The position numbers were made by a program, and so were the translations under genes. A model generated the notes under the pieces. The model did not search any database and had not been told where the DNA came from. It saw only the letters and a list, made by a program, of their open reading frames with translations. From Aotearoamyces nothofagi (taxonomy: Eukaryota > Ascomycota > Leotiomycetes > Leotiales > Tympanidaceae), in assembly GCA_015345905.1 (NCBI GenBank), contig JADDTR010000008.1, positions 620,001-684,000 of the forward strand: a DNA stretch of 64,000 bases, given 5' to 3'. This document shows, one piece after another, positions 1 to 13,000 of this stretch (positions within the stretch are counted from its first letter, which is position 1; each line of letters starts with the position of its first letter).

Positions 1-2514
1 CGAGATCGAAGTGGTGGCCGTAGGACGCTGTCCAGCTGCAAGCCGCTGATTATTTTGAGCCGTACTGCTTACGGCACTGCTCTTCCACATCGATTGCCAG
101 TGCTTAAAGTCGTCATACCCCGAAGCCAGAGACGCAGCCGCGGCGCCGACGGCATCCTGTCGCGGCTTCTCGCCGAAAGAATGCAGGCGTGTGAGGGCAC
201 GCTTGAGCGCCTCGATCAGTAACACCTCCGATCGAGCCGAGTCTCCCGCCGCGGACATGTCGCGAATCATATCTAGGCCGTCCTGCAGCAGCTTCCGGAA
301 CGGGTCTGACTGGTTCTGGATCGAGTATGCGATCAGGACGAGCAGTGAGGCTCGGCAGGAGCTGTATTCGATATACGAGGCGCGCGCCAGGCCCGATCCG
401 CTGTCGCGCAGAGAGCCGCAGATCCCCAGTGCTTCCTTTGCGGCTTGGATGCATGCGCTGACTAGTTCTACGCGGCAGGATCCAGGCCTTTGGGTATTTG
501 GGGTTGTGCGTGTCTGTGTGGTGGCGTCGCTAGGTGTCCGGTTCTCAGAACCCTCTGGGGAATTGCAGTTTGATTGAGACGAGACGTGGTTGAAGAGAAA
601 GGGGCGTCCAATGAACATGCGGATGAGGCAGTATTCGAGACGGAGGTGCATTGCTGCGCGGAAATGGGGTTTGCTCGCTATCTCGTCGTTGCGTAGCTCG
701 TCCGGAATCGTTTCCCACCATTGCTCTAACTCCCTTTTCATGCCAAGCAAGTCCGATAAAACGTTTGGGAGATCTTGCTTTTGACAGTTGCGGAGAAGAG
801 ATCTATAGAAAACAACATCAGTATATCAATCTTTGGTGCAGTCGGGATATTTATTGGCCATACATTGAATTAAAACAATCTTCAAGGCGCTGCGTAAGCT
901 GAATAGATGCGACCATATGAGAGACGTTAGAATCAACACTATCACCTCGCAAGTCAACCCCATCCTTGGGTAGATCTGAGTCAACATCAGATCGATGTGT
1001 CGAGAGAGGTCGGCCGTGAAAGATAGAGATTTGTCTAAGTTCATTTAGCATTTTTCATTTTGGCCCGGGCTGAGAACGTACCTCTCAAGTGTATATGCCG
1101 TCCACCAGACGCGATTCCGAGTTTCGATCATGGAAGGGCTGAATGCTTCCCCAGCGTACTTTCTATGCATACCATTCTGCATGGCCAGCCGAATAGCGAG
1201 GTTAACGTAAATATATCCCAGACCTGACGCATCGATGGGTAATGCGTAAACGCTAAATAATAAACAAGCTTGGACACTCTCAAGAGACGATGACTCGATA
1301 ATTTCAGGCAGAAGCCGGATAGCCTGCTGATAAAACATAGTCCCAACCTCGTCTTCAGAGAAAATCGGACCAGACTTGTCGGTTACGTTCTGATCCGGAG
1401 AGTCTAGGTACGCGTACTGAGTCCCAATAGCAAGCACAGTAAGGATTATGCTTATTGTTCCAGCGCCCTTAGTGCTGAAATTCTCTGGATCATTATAAAG
1501 CATATCTAATCTTTCCAATAACCAACTCTGGTCGACATAAAAGTAGTGCCTTTCCGCGTATTTGAAGAATATGTTGACCAGAAAAGCGGCTATGGGGTGA
1601 GGTGGGCAGCATGAGATCGCAGCCGTTAGAGTAGAGCCGGAATTGAGCTGTCCGGCCCGCCAGTAGACTGGCACTTCATCATAGTCTTGAGCCACCTGTT
1701 ACAGATATCAGCTTAGGCAGTAAAATAAACAGGTTAGCAAGACGTACTGGAGAATTTGAACTCGTCATGCGATCGTTTATATGACGCTTGATGCGCATAG
1801 AGAAGTTCCAATAGGAAAATTCACCAGAATAATCTGTCCAGACATCAGTACTTTGAAGTACATGACAGGGAAGTTAACGAACGTGTAGTGGTATCTTCAA
1901 CAGGATCAATCGTACAAACTTCCTCTTCGATAGCAAGATCATCCGCCTCTTCAGCATCTAGGTCTGCAGGATGATCGTCACTCGGTCTATCTCTAGAGAT
2001 GGACTCTGCCATTCGTCGCAGGCTACCCGTGTCAAGAGCGATGCCCGCAAGCCTATGCTTCAATATACTCTCCATATACGTTGAGCGCTCCAGCAATTCT
2101 CTAGAGTTGCCATCTGCCGTGCGAGAGCTACGCAACAGATCAGCCAACGACGAAGGGACAGGGAATTGCCCGTCTCACCTCCTATGATGTAGACGAACTT
2201 CGTGTCCACGAGCCGGTGGAGTCTTGAACTCGCACGTGCGCCGAAAATGAGTGCATCTTCTGCAGGGAATCCCACCCTCGCACTTTTCCTTCAGCCGACG
2301 GCATTGATCGCATCTGATCGGCAGGACTGTTCAGTGACATTGCACGGTGTATAAAGCGAAGGAAAGGGTATTAAGTGCGTATGTATATGTATACTCACGC
2401 TCGCGTTGCTCGCTTCCGCTCTTCTGCTGTAACTCGGCTTTGCTTGGGCCTGCGGGGCGGGGTCTCCGCTTCCAGCATCTCAGGATCGGCATTGCCATGC
2501 ACATTGGCGCTCAT
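1..2514 (-). CDS. Zn2Cys6 fungal transcription factor, C-terminus beyond window
   Basis: Nuclear DNA-binding regulator of the Gal4 class; target genes unknown. I read seven exons: 2514-2399, 2313-2179, 2127-1883, 1833-1748, 1695-1082, 1034-864 and 802 to the window edge. Together they give 723 open codons. The zinc cluster CDQCRRLKEKC-EGGIP-CRRC-THFRRT-C (spacing 2-6-5-2-6) straddles the first splice and follows a basic KRATRA stretch. A short leucine-rich helix (RELLERSTYMESILKHRL) is a likely dimerisation coil. The middle-homology (Fungal_trans) region includes YSGEFSYWNFSMRIKRH and RVWWTAYTLER. The tail is a long helical region. The start is the first Met before the zinc cluster. Family assignment is firm; which regulator it is cannot be told. 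The stop codon lies outside the window. Confidence 0.93.
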
Positions 2515-3078
2515 GGCTTCTTGGGCTGCAACAAAATGTGGATTGTGATAGCTGGGCGATGAGATGTGGTTAATATAAGGCCGCGAAGTAGGAAAGGCAT
2601 CATGAGAAACTGTAAATGTGAAGACCTTCGTCTGCCTCCAAGTGACCGCGGCTTATCAGCGGGCCGACGGGGGTTGATCAAGATGGCCCATCAACCAATC
2701 AACACCCATCTTCCCCATGGAGGTCTGATAAGGAAATCGTTTCGTCAAATAAATAGATATGGAGGTGAGGGAGCGATTATCACAGGTTACATCTGCGTCA
2801 TTACATTTGCATATAGCGAACTAGAAAGTGGTATATTTTAATCTTATTAGTAGTGATATTAATGTCGCAGAGGATATGGCCTTAGCACTGGGACTTCAAA
2901 ACTCACTATTGACTTTGGACCTTCTTAATAGATATCAATCAAATGATAAAACTAAACAAGACCAGCAATGGGATTGAATCTCAATTCAATTGCATAATTT
3001 ATCCAAGTCACCTACTAACATAGACCTACTATTATATAATCAATAATACCTTCGCGTAAATTTAGATCCAACTACCGC
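2515..3078. promoter_or_regulatory. Promoter of the Zn2Cys6 factor and 3' flank of the Galpha-fusion gene
   Basis: No gene is seen here. The half next to the transcription factor carries a CCAAT box (2695-2699) and two GATA-type cores (TTATCA at 2653-2658, CTGATAAG at 2725-2732). These are common fungal promoter elements, but their use here is inferred. The half towards 3078 is AT-rich and unstructured. Confidence 0.35.
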
Positions 3079-6000
3079 CTACACAACTATAGACCCTTGG
3101 AGTAGGTTATTAAGGATAACTTCTTTGACAGACGTAAAGACAAGTCGAACATTGCTAGGATCAGTAGCCTGAACGAGACTATAAGAACTGATTTAGCTGC
3201 TGCTGGTTGTAACTAGGCAATTCTGGGACATACTGAGGATAAAGAGCTCGGCTTGACCTGTTGGCTTGGTTCAATCGCCAAAGAATATACTTCGCAGCGC
3301 GATTTGCTTCATTTCCGCCATTGTAGTCTGTAAAGTAGTTTTCAAGGGGCGAGTAACGCAGCTTTTGTCTTAATAAATCGAATTTGGTTAGACAGAGAAT
3401 GACGCTGGTTCTGGCAAACCATCTGGAATTAACAATCGAGTCGAACAGCACGATGCTCTCCATCATTCGGTTCTGGCAAAGTAATTAGTTTTGCCTAAAG
3501 TCCGTTCTGTGGCATGACATACTTGACTGGGCTCTTCTAATAAGACTTGGTCGTATTCGCTCAAGGCCACACAAAACATGATGGCGGTTACGTTTTCGAA
3601 ACAGTGAATCCACTTCTTCCTTTCACTCCGAACTCCACCACAATCAAACATGCTATAAGAGATCAGCCATATGAAGCAAAGCACACCCCAAGGATTGGCG
3701 TACTGAAAATTCAGCTTGCCACAAGTAAATCGCGTTTCATATATCCCAGTCGTTTTTGTTCGAGCCCTGAGAATGTCGGATTCGGTTGGGATATAGCCGT
3801 CTGAAGCGATCCGTTTGATTTCATCGAAAAAACTGATATCTCATTAGCAAGGGATGCCTTGTGCATGGTTGATATCACAAACTAAGCAGCCGGATCCATA
3901 AGGTAGAATTCTGATTGGTGTTCCATAAGCTTCGGAATATTGGAATCGTTCCATAAGGAAGAAACATAGTCCCCAATTTTCGGATCGAGAGACTTCATTG
4001 GGTCATGATCGATATTAAAGTCTACTAGGAAATCCGAATATCCTTGATTATTTGCTTCTGCAAATTCTAATTCGAGATAGCGCATGGCGTGTATTAGCGC
4101 CTTTATAGAGTTAATGACATTCTTGAAAATGGTAGGGCGATATAGAAAGAGCTCGTCTGCTGTATATCCACCACTATACAGGATTTTTGTTTGCTTGATG
4201 ATGGTCGACTTCCCACTCTCTCCAGAGCCTTTCGGACTGTTAGCAGAAGTATAGGTTGGTTTGAGGTGCAACCTGCCTAATAATAAGACTTTACATTCAC
4301 GCTGCATGCTCCTACGATCCTCTTGCAGTTGATTAGTTTTCTGAGTCGGCTCAACGCCATTGGTAGCCAGTAACAGCTGCACTACCACATCGTGGTTGTT
4401 TTCCTCTGCCAGTGACAGCGCCGTGAGCCCAGCGTTGTCCTTTGCATTGAGACCTGCACCCAGCCTGACTAGTTCTCGCACCACTTCATCGTGCCCATTT
4501 ACTGCTGCAAGATGTAGAGCAGTTTGCCCTTTATTATCCTTTGCTTTTACCAAGTTACCCCGTTTTCTGGACAATAATTGCACAACATCGGTATGGCCTA
4601 CCTCCGCGGCGTAGTGAAGAACTGTCCTGCCGGAATCGTCTATTTTCTTAGTGTTGCATACTTGAAGTAACCGCTGGACACTCTCGATATCCCTTAGACT
4701 CGCTGCTAAATGGAGTGGAGGAAGATTGCTATAGTGAACAGATGGTAGGTTAAAGATATCAGTTCGGGGTTTAGGATTTTGTAAACCTAGTAAAAGATTG
4801 AGAAGGGGGAGATGATGGTTTACTATAGCCCATCCCAACAAGCCGGAATAGTGTGAGTCAAGCGATTCCCCAATCGGTTCCCATGGATGCCATCGCCAAA
4901 GCAAGTTTGGTTCAAGGGCGAGCGCTCGGAATTTGTCCCAGCACTTGGAACCAGTAGTTATTTGGTAAGTAAGAGGCGCCCATTGTTCTTTTGCAAAGTA
5001 AAAGAAAGATGTTGGCGTAGCTTTTGAGGCTTTAGGAGGCCAAGGAATCCGCACCGGTCTCGGCTTGTTCAAGCCAAACAGCTCCAAATATGGGATGCTT
5101 TTGCCCAGCTTGTCAATAATTGTTTCCATAACAGGACTAACATCAATTGCCAGATCTTTCTCTGTGCTGAAGCGTTGCAAAGTAAGACTGTACTCGGGGG
5201 AAGTCAGATGCGCGATGCAAAGTTCCCCAAGTTGAAGTCCTGTGTTACTTAGCTCAAGACCTGTAGGGAAGGGTCGAGAATCTGGCGTTCGGTCCTCCAA
5301 GAATTGACGGACAGAGTAGTGCGCAAGGAGGACCTGGTCATTAGAGTCGTGAGTAATGAGGTTTGAGCAAGATTTCAACAGCTCAGTTGCTGGCAGGATT
5401 TTATCTCGATTAACGCGGCCAGTAAGAGGGTCCATTGCAAGCGCATCCTGAAGCTGGCTGACGGTAAAGGGTCTAATCGCCACACACACCCAAGGAAGAA
5501 TCCTTTGGGCAAAAAAACAAGTATTTTGACTGCTTATTTTTGTTAAGCAACGGTCATATATCTCGGTGAGATCTTTTGGCATATTTGCAAGAGCGTTTTG
5601 GATGTCGGCGTCTGTATAGCAATCATCCCATAATGCCTCTAGCTGCAGACCCACCCATAGAATCCTCCTCAAACATTAGTAATCTGTCGATTTGTTATTG
5701 AGAAATAAGTAGTATACTAACATGCGATCAGCCTTCTCATTAAGCTTTCTCTTGATGTCTTCAAGCACAGTTTTCCTCTCTGTAAGCCGCCTTTCCCGCA
5801 ATTTCTCCTCAATCTTCCACTCGATAAACCTGCTAATATCTTCTCTATTATTTTCATCAGATATAACTACAGCAATCGAGCCTGGTATAGAGTGCAACAC
5901 GTCGAGGGCCTCACGTCCACAGATAAAAACCTTTGTGCCAGACTGCCACATTATTTTCTGAAAGGTTCCGAGTACCCTTCGTACCTCTACTAGCTCGCAC

Positions 6001-7805
6001 TCATCCAGCCCATCGACGATGTAAGTTATGCCTGGAATTAAATCGCTGAGGGGCTTGAGAATATCATCTATAATCTCTTCGAATTTGGGATAATATCTCT
6101 TAGGACCGTAGAATCGCTTAACACAAGAAATTATCGAGAAGGGGAGTTGTTTTTCGGTCATATCAAGATACCCAAGGATCTGTTTAATATAGCTTCTGAA
6201 CAGATGGGCCGCTTTTAGTCGGGACTTGTTCGAGTAACTGTAGAAGAAATGCGCCACTAAATGACCAGTCTCCGGCGATTCCTGTATCATGTGTTGAATG
6301 ACGGTGCTTCTAAGTAACGTAAATGTTCTGATACCATGAAGCATAAGAAAATATCAGCGTCTTAACCTACGTAACAAGAGTCTTTCCGCAACCAACTAAA
6401 GCACAATAATAAGTATTCAACTTGCAGCTTGAGAAGATGTGATATGTACTTTTACCTGACAGCCATAGACACGGATGACTCCTATTCTTGAACCATGCTA
6501 TAAATCGTTTATCTTCTAGTATCCAGCTCGTGGTCTTCGGACACCTGTGACGTAAGTAGTCCCTATAGGTGCGATCCGGGTCGTAGTCGGAGAGGTGTTC
6601 GAAGATATTATAAGCAGAAAGCCCTGTACAGCATTAGATATAGTACAATTATCCGAGGACGAGAATTAAAGCGCACCTTCCTGCGCTATGCTCCATTCTG
6701 GCCTTTTTGAAAGTGCTAAGAATCTTAAAGGGTCGTTGGACGGTACGGAATCTAAAGATATTAAAGCTGTTAGTTTTATTTTGAAACCACCAAAATGCCC
6801 ATTTTAGTTAAAATGCTACTCACTCTGAAGGGAAATCACTTCAGAGGCTGTCTGTACACACGATACTTTGTCGCCAGGCACAACATGGAGAAGTTCTTTG
6901 GCGTATGCCGCTGCTGTTGCCGCAGCATATTCTTGCCATCGTTTGTTCTTATGCGAGTCTGCATAGTCACATATCCCTCGAATCACGAGGCAGGGAAAGC
7001 TATTCATGAGTCCCGCTGCTTCCATCTCAAAACACAGCACGTCTGATTCTAGTCTCCATCGCTCTCGTGTCTTGCCATCTCTCATTACCTGATTACCGGA
7101 CGCAATTGTGCCATAATGAATATAGGGCACAGATTCCTCCCGCTCGGGCCTTGATACGAGCATGCTCTTGTCACATAGAATGCAACTAGAATCGCCACCA
7201 ATGTGATCGTAGTCCACTTTAAACAAGACATCATTTTCAGCGCCTTGGTGCTTATATGTGGACCTCAAACGGGGCGTATCTACTGCCAAAAGATAATCTG
7301 CTAGTCGATGCCCTCGTAAATTGTGCGTTGCTCGTAGAGTGCTAACAGAAGTTAGGAGGATGGTGGGAGGTGCGTTCAACGAGCCGTCGTGCACAAATCG
7401 ACCTTCAGCTGCTGTCCGCCCAAAATCGTATTGTATCACCCCGCTGCCATGTTTTCCGGGATGACTGACCACGACATCACCGAGTCTGATATCGTGCTGC
7501 TCACTGGGCACGCCTCCTCCGATCCCGACCATCAGCCCAAAGCGAATTGCTCTAAAGCTATATCGCATCTGCGAGGCAACCGTAGCTGCAGAATTGTTGC
7601 CTATTTGACCAGCTGGCAGACATGCTATCACCACATTATGTTCACCAATCTGACCCAGTACGTATGTGTTGTTGTCTTGCTGGTGTTGCGATAACGCCGG
7701 ATGTACCTCGTCCAACATAGCCATCGCGGCTGTCAGCTCTGTAGACAAAGCACAGATCCATCCCACCGTGTAGTCTTGATGCGATGGAGAAGGAAGGTGC
7801 GCCAT
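3079..7805 (-). CDS. NOD-like receptor fused to a G-protein alpha subunit (PNP-NACHT-ANK-Galpha)
   Basis: Exons 7805-6824, 6751-6677, 6623-6456, 6395-6371, 6327-5722, 5664-3883 (with a 48-nt intron at 4276-4229), 3832-3704, 3652-3523, 3472-3234 and 3178-3079 give exactly 1395 codons plus stop. Residues 1-300: PNP_UDP nucleoside-phosphorylase fold, a known fungal NLR N-terminal domain ([20 protein letters not shown]). Residues about 405-640: NACHT, with Walker A VGCGKT at about 409 and Walker [10 protein letters not shown] at about 518. Residues about 925-1055: four ankyrin repeats. Residues about 1064-1395: Galpha with P-loop GSGESGKST, helical domain, switch I RTKTTGI, switch [16 protein letters not shown]4-site TKFD, G5-site QATDPSN and a complete C-terminus. 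One exon carries the end of the NACHT region, the ankyrins and the Galpha helical domain, so two separate genes are unlikely. Family assignments are firm; the signalling role is inferred. Confidence 0.88.
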
Positions 7806-10050
7806 AGTGGCAACTCAGCTCAGGAGAGATGCAAGAGCGGCCGGCCGGTATATCGACGAAGCTGTACTAGGACCTCTTCGAGGGGAGCCGGAATAGCGAG
7901 TTCGAAGATTCGATAGAGGAATGCTGGCAGCGCCGTCAGAGCAGTTCCAGAGAAACTGCATGACCCTGACAACGAGGATCGCGATTGTGTCTAGATAGAC
8001 AGACAGAAACGGCCGATACCGATATAATATCGCACAACAGTTCCAGTTCTACTCGACTGTTGCTAAAAGCATTTTCAGCCTCAACTGTTCGTGCCCTTGT
8101 GTAGGCGCTTACAGCTGGCCGGGCGTTAGCGGGGTTCGGGGACTCGTCCGGGGTATAACCTAAAACCCCAGACAAAACAATTGTTTGCCGCTTGCTGAGC
8201 ATTTGAAATGTCCGCCATAGGGCTTCGGCCGAGAGGACGGTCTGGCTATGGCACTCAAGTTGCTCAGTATAACACGGCTGATGATATATTTCAATTCTAT
8301 ATTATTTATGCTGCGTTGAAATTATAAAAGCGACAGCTCGAGAAGTCTATCATAATTAATCTTTCAGGCAAGCAGCTGCCATCATATACTGTATACCTTG
8401 TACCTGCTGATGGCGATGTTCCTATTCTGCTCTGTAGGTGCACAGACGGGCCAGCTAGATCGAAAACAAGTGGTGGGTGAGCTTCAGCCATTGAAGCTTG
8501 TACGGCCCGTCCCGCATATCCACTCTCCGCTTTTAAGTATATTCTAGTCCTATCGATCTGACAATTCTCGTGGCGGTGGAGTTGAAGTTGATCAGTCGTT
8601 TTGGCGCCTAGACAGGTTCCAACACTTAAGAGGTGCAGTATATATTTCGTCATTGCTAAGTATAAGGGAGGAAACTCCCCCCCCCTCTTAAAACCTCGAC
8701 TTCAGGCCTCCCTCCCGCCTTCGCCACCCTCCTACCTTCAATATCCTACCACCTTCGCCATCAAAGTCCCCTTTCTTCACCAACACCAATTCTCATCTTG
8801 AGCTCGCATCTATGGACAATGAAAGCCAATTGCCGCGGTAGTATGAGGGGGCGAAGTTACTTCCTGAACGTAGCAGCATTCTACGCTTGTGTCGACTCGC
8901 GAATCTCATCTCGCTACCTTTACCTGCAGTCGCTGCAATCTGAGCAAGAAATCGAGATTGGTAGCTCTAGTCAGGGACGACAAAGATGCTCCGATATGTA
9001 ATGGGTGCTATGGCTGTCTACTTTCTCAAGTGGGAGAAAGCGGCATGGCTTGATATTTTGGCTGGCAGTGGCGGCTTCAGGGTACCGCTAGCAAGTTGTT
9101 AATTATCAAGGTTGGACGCTCGTCTTTCGAGGGGATAAAAGAGGGATATTCGGGTGGACAGATGTAGAGACTTGCTGCGCCAATATTGACGACGGAAGTC
9201 AAAATATTAAATCACCTACGTTGCTATTATGACGGATATTATATTACCAAACTTCAAATCATAGAGATTCAGTGACACGAATAAGCACCATTGTCTTCTA
9301 TCACGAAATCCTCATATCCCTCAGAGAAGCTCCTTCAAGCAACTGGGAGGAGTATCTATCGAGAGGGGGGCACGGGCTATGTGCAACGCAATGCCGTAGC
9401 CATGTATCTGCATCGATTTCCCCCTGTCCATATACGAACCCAAACAACGCTCAGTCCATCAAGGGCTGTCACCTCAAGGTTAACTGTTTTTAAATACAAG
9501 AACAAAATCTCATCCTGTGCCATATCGACGAATATAAATGATATTAGCTGCTAGACCACACAGTTCATGCCACCAACTGGAGTATCGAAACTACCACCAT
9601 CGAAGCCATCACCCCGGGGGATCCGGAGTATGGAGATAATATCCACCAAAGCATGATGTTTCGTTCCGAAATATCGAGTTGTCATCTCGCAGCCTGCGCT
9701 CGACTAAGTATCGCATCTTATTTTACTCTAAGACGTATCTGAGGCTCGTCTGCTCTGCCGATTCCGACCGTCAGCAGCGTCAGTGTCCCAATTTTGCTAC
9801 TTTATCAATCACAATAACAGCTTCTCCGACGTTCTATCCAACACCACAGGTCCAAAGGAAGGCATTTCATATATTGGAGGCCAAGTCAACACACAGTACC
9901 CGGTGGTCCGCTATACTCGTCCAAGTACGGCGCGTATACCATAGCTAGCGCAAAGGATATATACCGGAAGAGATGGCAACACAGTTAGAGGGGATAGGGA
10001 GTGGCTTATATAGTTATGATATATATGACGATGGGTATACAGCCATAATC
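7806..10050. other. Intergenic region between the two receptor genes
   Basis: This is the 5' flank of the Galpha-fusion gene and the 3' flank of the second receptor. Only short, overlapping reading frames without recognisable domains are present on either strand. It contains pyrimidine-rich runs (around 8675-8770) and AT-rich stretches. I can support no gene. Confidence 0.4.
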
Positions 10051-13000
10051 TCAGCTTGCTGTACCCCCAAGTCCTGATAGAGTTCTTAACGAGGCTATCG
10101 TTGCAAATGTCGAGGTGATTCCTGCGAGTAATGTTGTAATAAAGAGGAAGGTCAAGAAGTAAGGATTGAAACCTTCTTGTTCAATAGTAAGGTGTCCTTT
10201 ATTCGCTTCGATGTAATGATTCAAATAGCTGGAAGAGTCATTATAAGTCCATGTATGACTGAAGCAGCGCAACAATATCATCGTGCTACTCAAAGCTGCT
10301 GCCTGTAGTGCATTACCATGTTCACCACTCTGAGCATTGACATCGGCACCTTTTTCAAGAAGTAGCTCAACAGTACTCATATCACCACTGTATGTTGCTG
10401 CCTGTAATGCATTACCATATTGGCCACCCTGAGCATTGACATCGGCTCCCTTCTCAAGAAGTAGTCCAACAGTACTCCTATCACCACTGTATGCTGCTGC
10501 CTGTAGTGCATTGCCGTACTCGCCCCCCTGAGCATTGATCTCGGCATTTGCTTTGGCAAGAATTTCAACCAATCGTCTATTTCCTTCTAAAGCAGCCCGA
10601 TATAAAGCACTACCACTTTGTCCGTTATTGACATCTGCCCCACGCCCTAATAATAATTTAACAACCTCTTCGTGTCCATTTGCTGCTGCACACCCGAGAG
10701 CCGTGTTCCCCTGTTTGTTTTGTGCTTCGATTTCTGCTTTAGCGTCTAGTAACATATCGACAACTTCTTTGTGGCCCCAACGAGTAGCGAAATGCAGTGG
10801 CCTATTTCCTGAGCTGTCAACTTCTTCCATATCCCTGCACTTTAGGAGTATATTGACAGCTTTTTGTAGATTTAAACGGCATGCCAAATGTAGCAATGTT
10901 GTTCCTGAATTGGGCAACTCTTCTGAATATTTTCCCATTTTTTGATAAATCTTGATCCAGTGTTCCAGGGAAGTAGGAGTAGATCCAAATAGGTCGACGA
11001 TATGATGTTGTAGAATGACCGAGCTTTGTGCCTTTTCTGCATGCAGGTACCAAGACTTAGTTACATACTCTATGAATGCAAGGTCCCTTAATATCTCCTC
11101 CTCCTCCAATCTTGACTCGTCTAGAGATGTTACCTGGTCGAGACACAAATAATTGATACAAGATCTGCACAGTCGATCTTGACTCTGAGTGATCTCATCA
11201 GTAGAGCGGTCGAAACAAGTCTGATGACTTGGGTCCTGACTGAAGAGTAATTGAAGGCCCTCTGATAGCAAGAAGTCGGAGACTGATTGATGAACGAATT
11301 GTACACTAGTGCTGCCTTTGTGGCGGTTCACTTCAGCGAGACCGCCAGAGCAAGTGGTGATTAATTTCTCCATGCGTAAATCATCTTCAATAAACTCTGA
11401 TGAGTCCTCGCAACAGCGTTGAGGGAGTTGGATGTTTGTATCATCACAAGCTAGTGCATAGCGAAGCTCTTTTACTGAGAGGGGCCTTATAGCGAAGCAG
11501 ATCCACTGCATTAAATGCAGTGTTTTCGACCGGTGGCGGACTTCGACGACATTCTGGAGGATATGTTAATAGACTGCACTTAATTCGGTTGGCAGTTCTG
11601 TTATTATTTGCTGGATAAATCGCAGGGACTCTCCTTCTCGATCGTATTGGATAATTAGAGGGACAATAAGGCATACCCACTGGAAAATGCCAGATGCTTT
11701 ACTGACGATATCATCCTCGAGTTTCTGCCAGGTTTCCAACTTCGGGGATGGCCATTTTGTATCCACTTTTGAAAGGATCTCGTTCTTGACATAAGCCCTA
11801 ATATCTGAGTGGTTATTTTTTTCAACCAAGATCTCCCGACCTGGAGTACACGCAACAATTGGATAGTGTCGGCAAGAGATGCAGATTCTCCCGCAAGCGC
11901 CGGTTTCTGTTAATAAATCATTCAGTTCATGGAAGTATCCCGCAAGCTCATTTGCTGCGTTTTTCCCCGCTTCATCCAATGCGTCCACAAATATGACTAC
12001 CTTGTATTTTTTGGCAGCGGTGACGACAACAACATTGGAGAAAAGAACTTCCAATTCCTTTTGCTGCCAATTCCAGTCTTTTCTCGCCTCTCCAGAAAAC
12101 CTAAGTTCTCTGAACGCATGCAATATAGAATCTCGTGCTATTGGCGTCTTGGTATATATCTGATAAAGAAGTGCTCTTAGCATCCCAATCTGAGTCTTCT
12201 GCAATGGCGCTCCACGGCCATGAAAGAAGAAGTCGAGTACGACACAACTCTTGCTTTCTAGGCTCCGGCATAATTCCTTGTAGATGAAGGCCATCAAAGT
12301 TGATTTTCCGGAGCCCGGTTTTCCCTTCACCCATAATAATCCACTTTCTGTATTGACCCACTCCGTGTAATCCTTATGCTCAAGTATCCAACGGCAGGTG
12401 TCTGAATATGCTTTGGCTATCTCGTGCTTTCGATATGCCATTTCTGGGAATACCAGTGAGCTGAGACATGCTAGAATTAATCAGAATAATGCACTGTACT
12501 GACAAGAGAGAATAGGGAGAAATCACAGTTATCTTCATTACTCAGCTCAGTGTTTAGAACTATAGTGATTGCGACAATTAGCCCTGATTCGAATCCCAAT
12601 ATCAAATATATTATATCTTCAAAGCTAAAGAACTTGAACTACTACTAGCGACAGTGTTAACCGATAGGTAGTATCTTTGGATCACTTATACCTAGCAGAT
12701 AGATATGGCTTCAATTTACATACCTACTTGGCTTTCCTGTACCCAAGGCTTCAGGACGCCTAGCACATTCTGGTAGCTATTGCTATCTCTATCCCTGAAG
12801 CAACATATATTCCGATGGTCACAGTCATCCATTGGAATAATCCGCTCTCTCGGTAGATCAAGCACGCCGCTATTGTTATCAACAATCTATTATGATACAT
12901 TAGAAGCTATTATAAACGGTAAGATGCATACTCACCCTTAATTTCGCGGGTGGGGTGGATTTCATCTCGACAAACGAGGCAATCTTTGTACTTCCGACCT

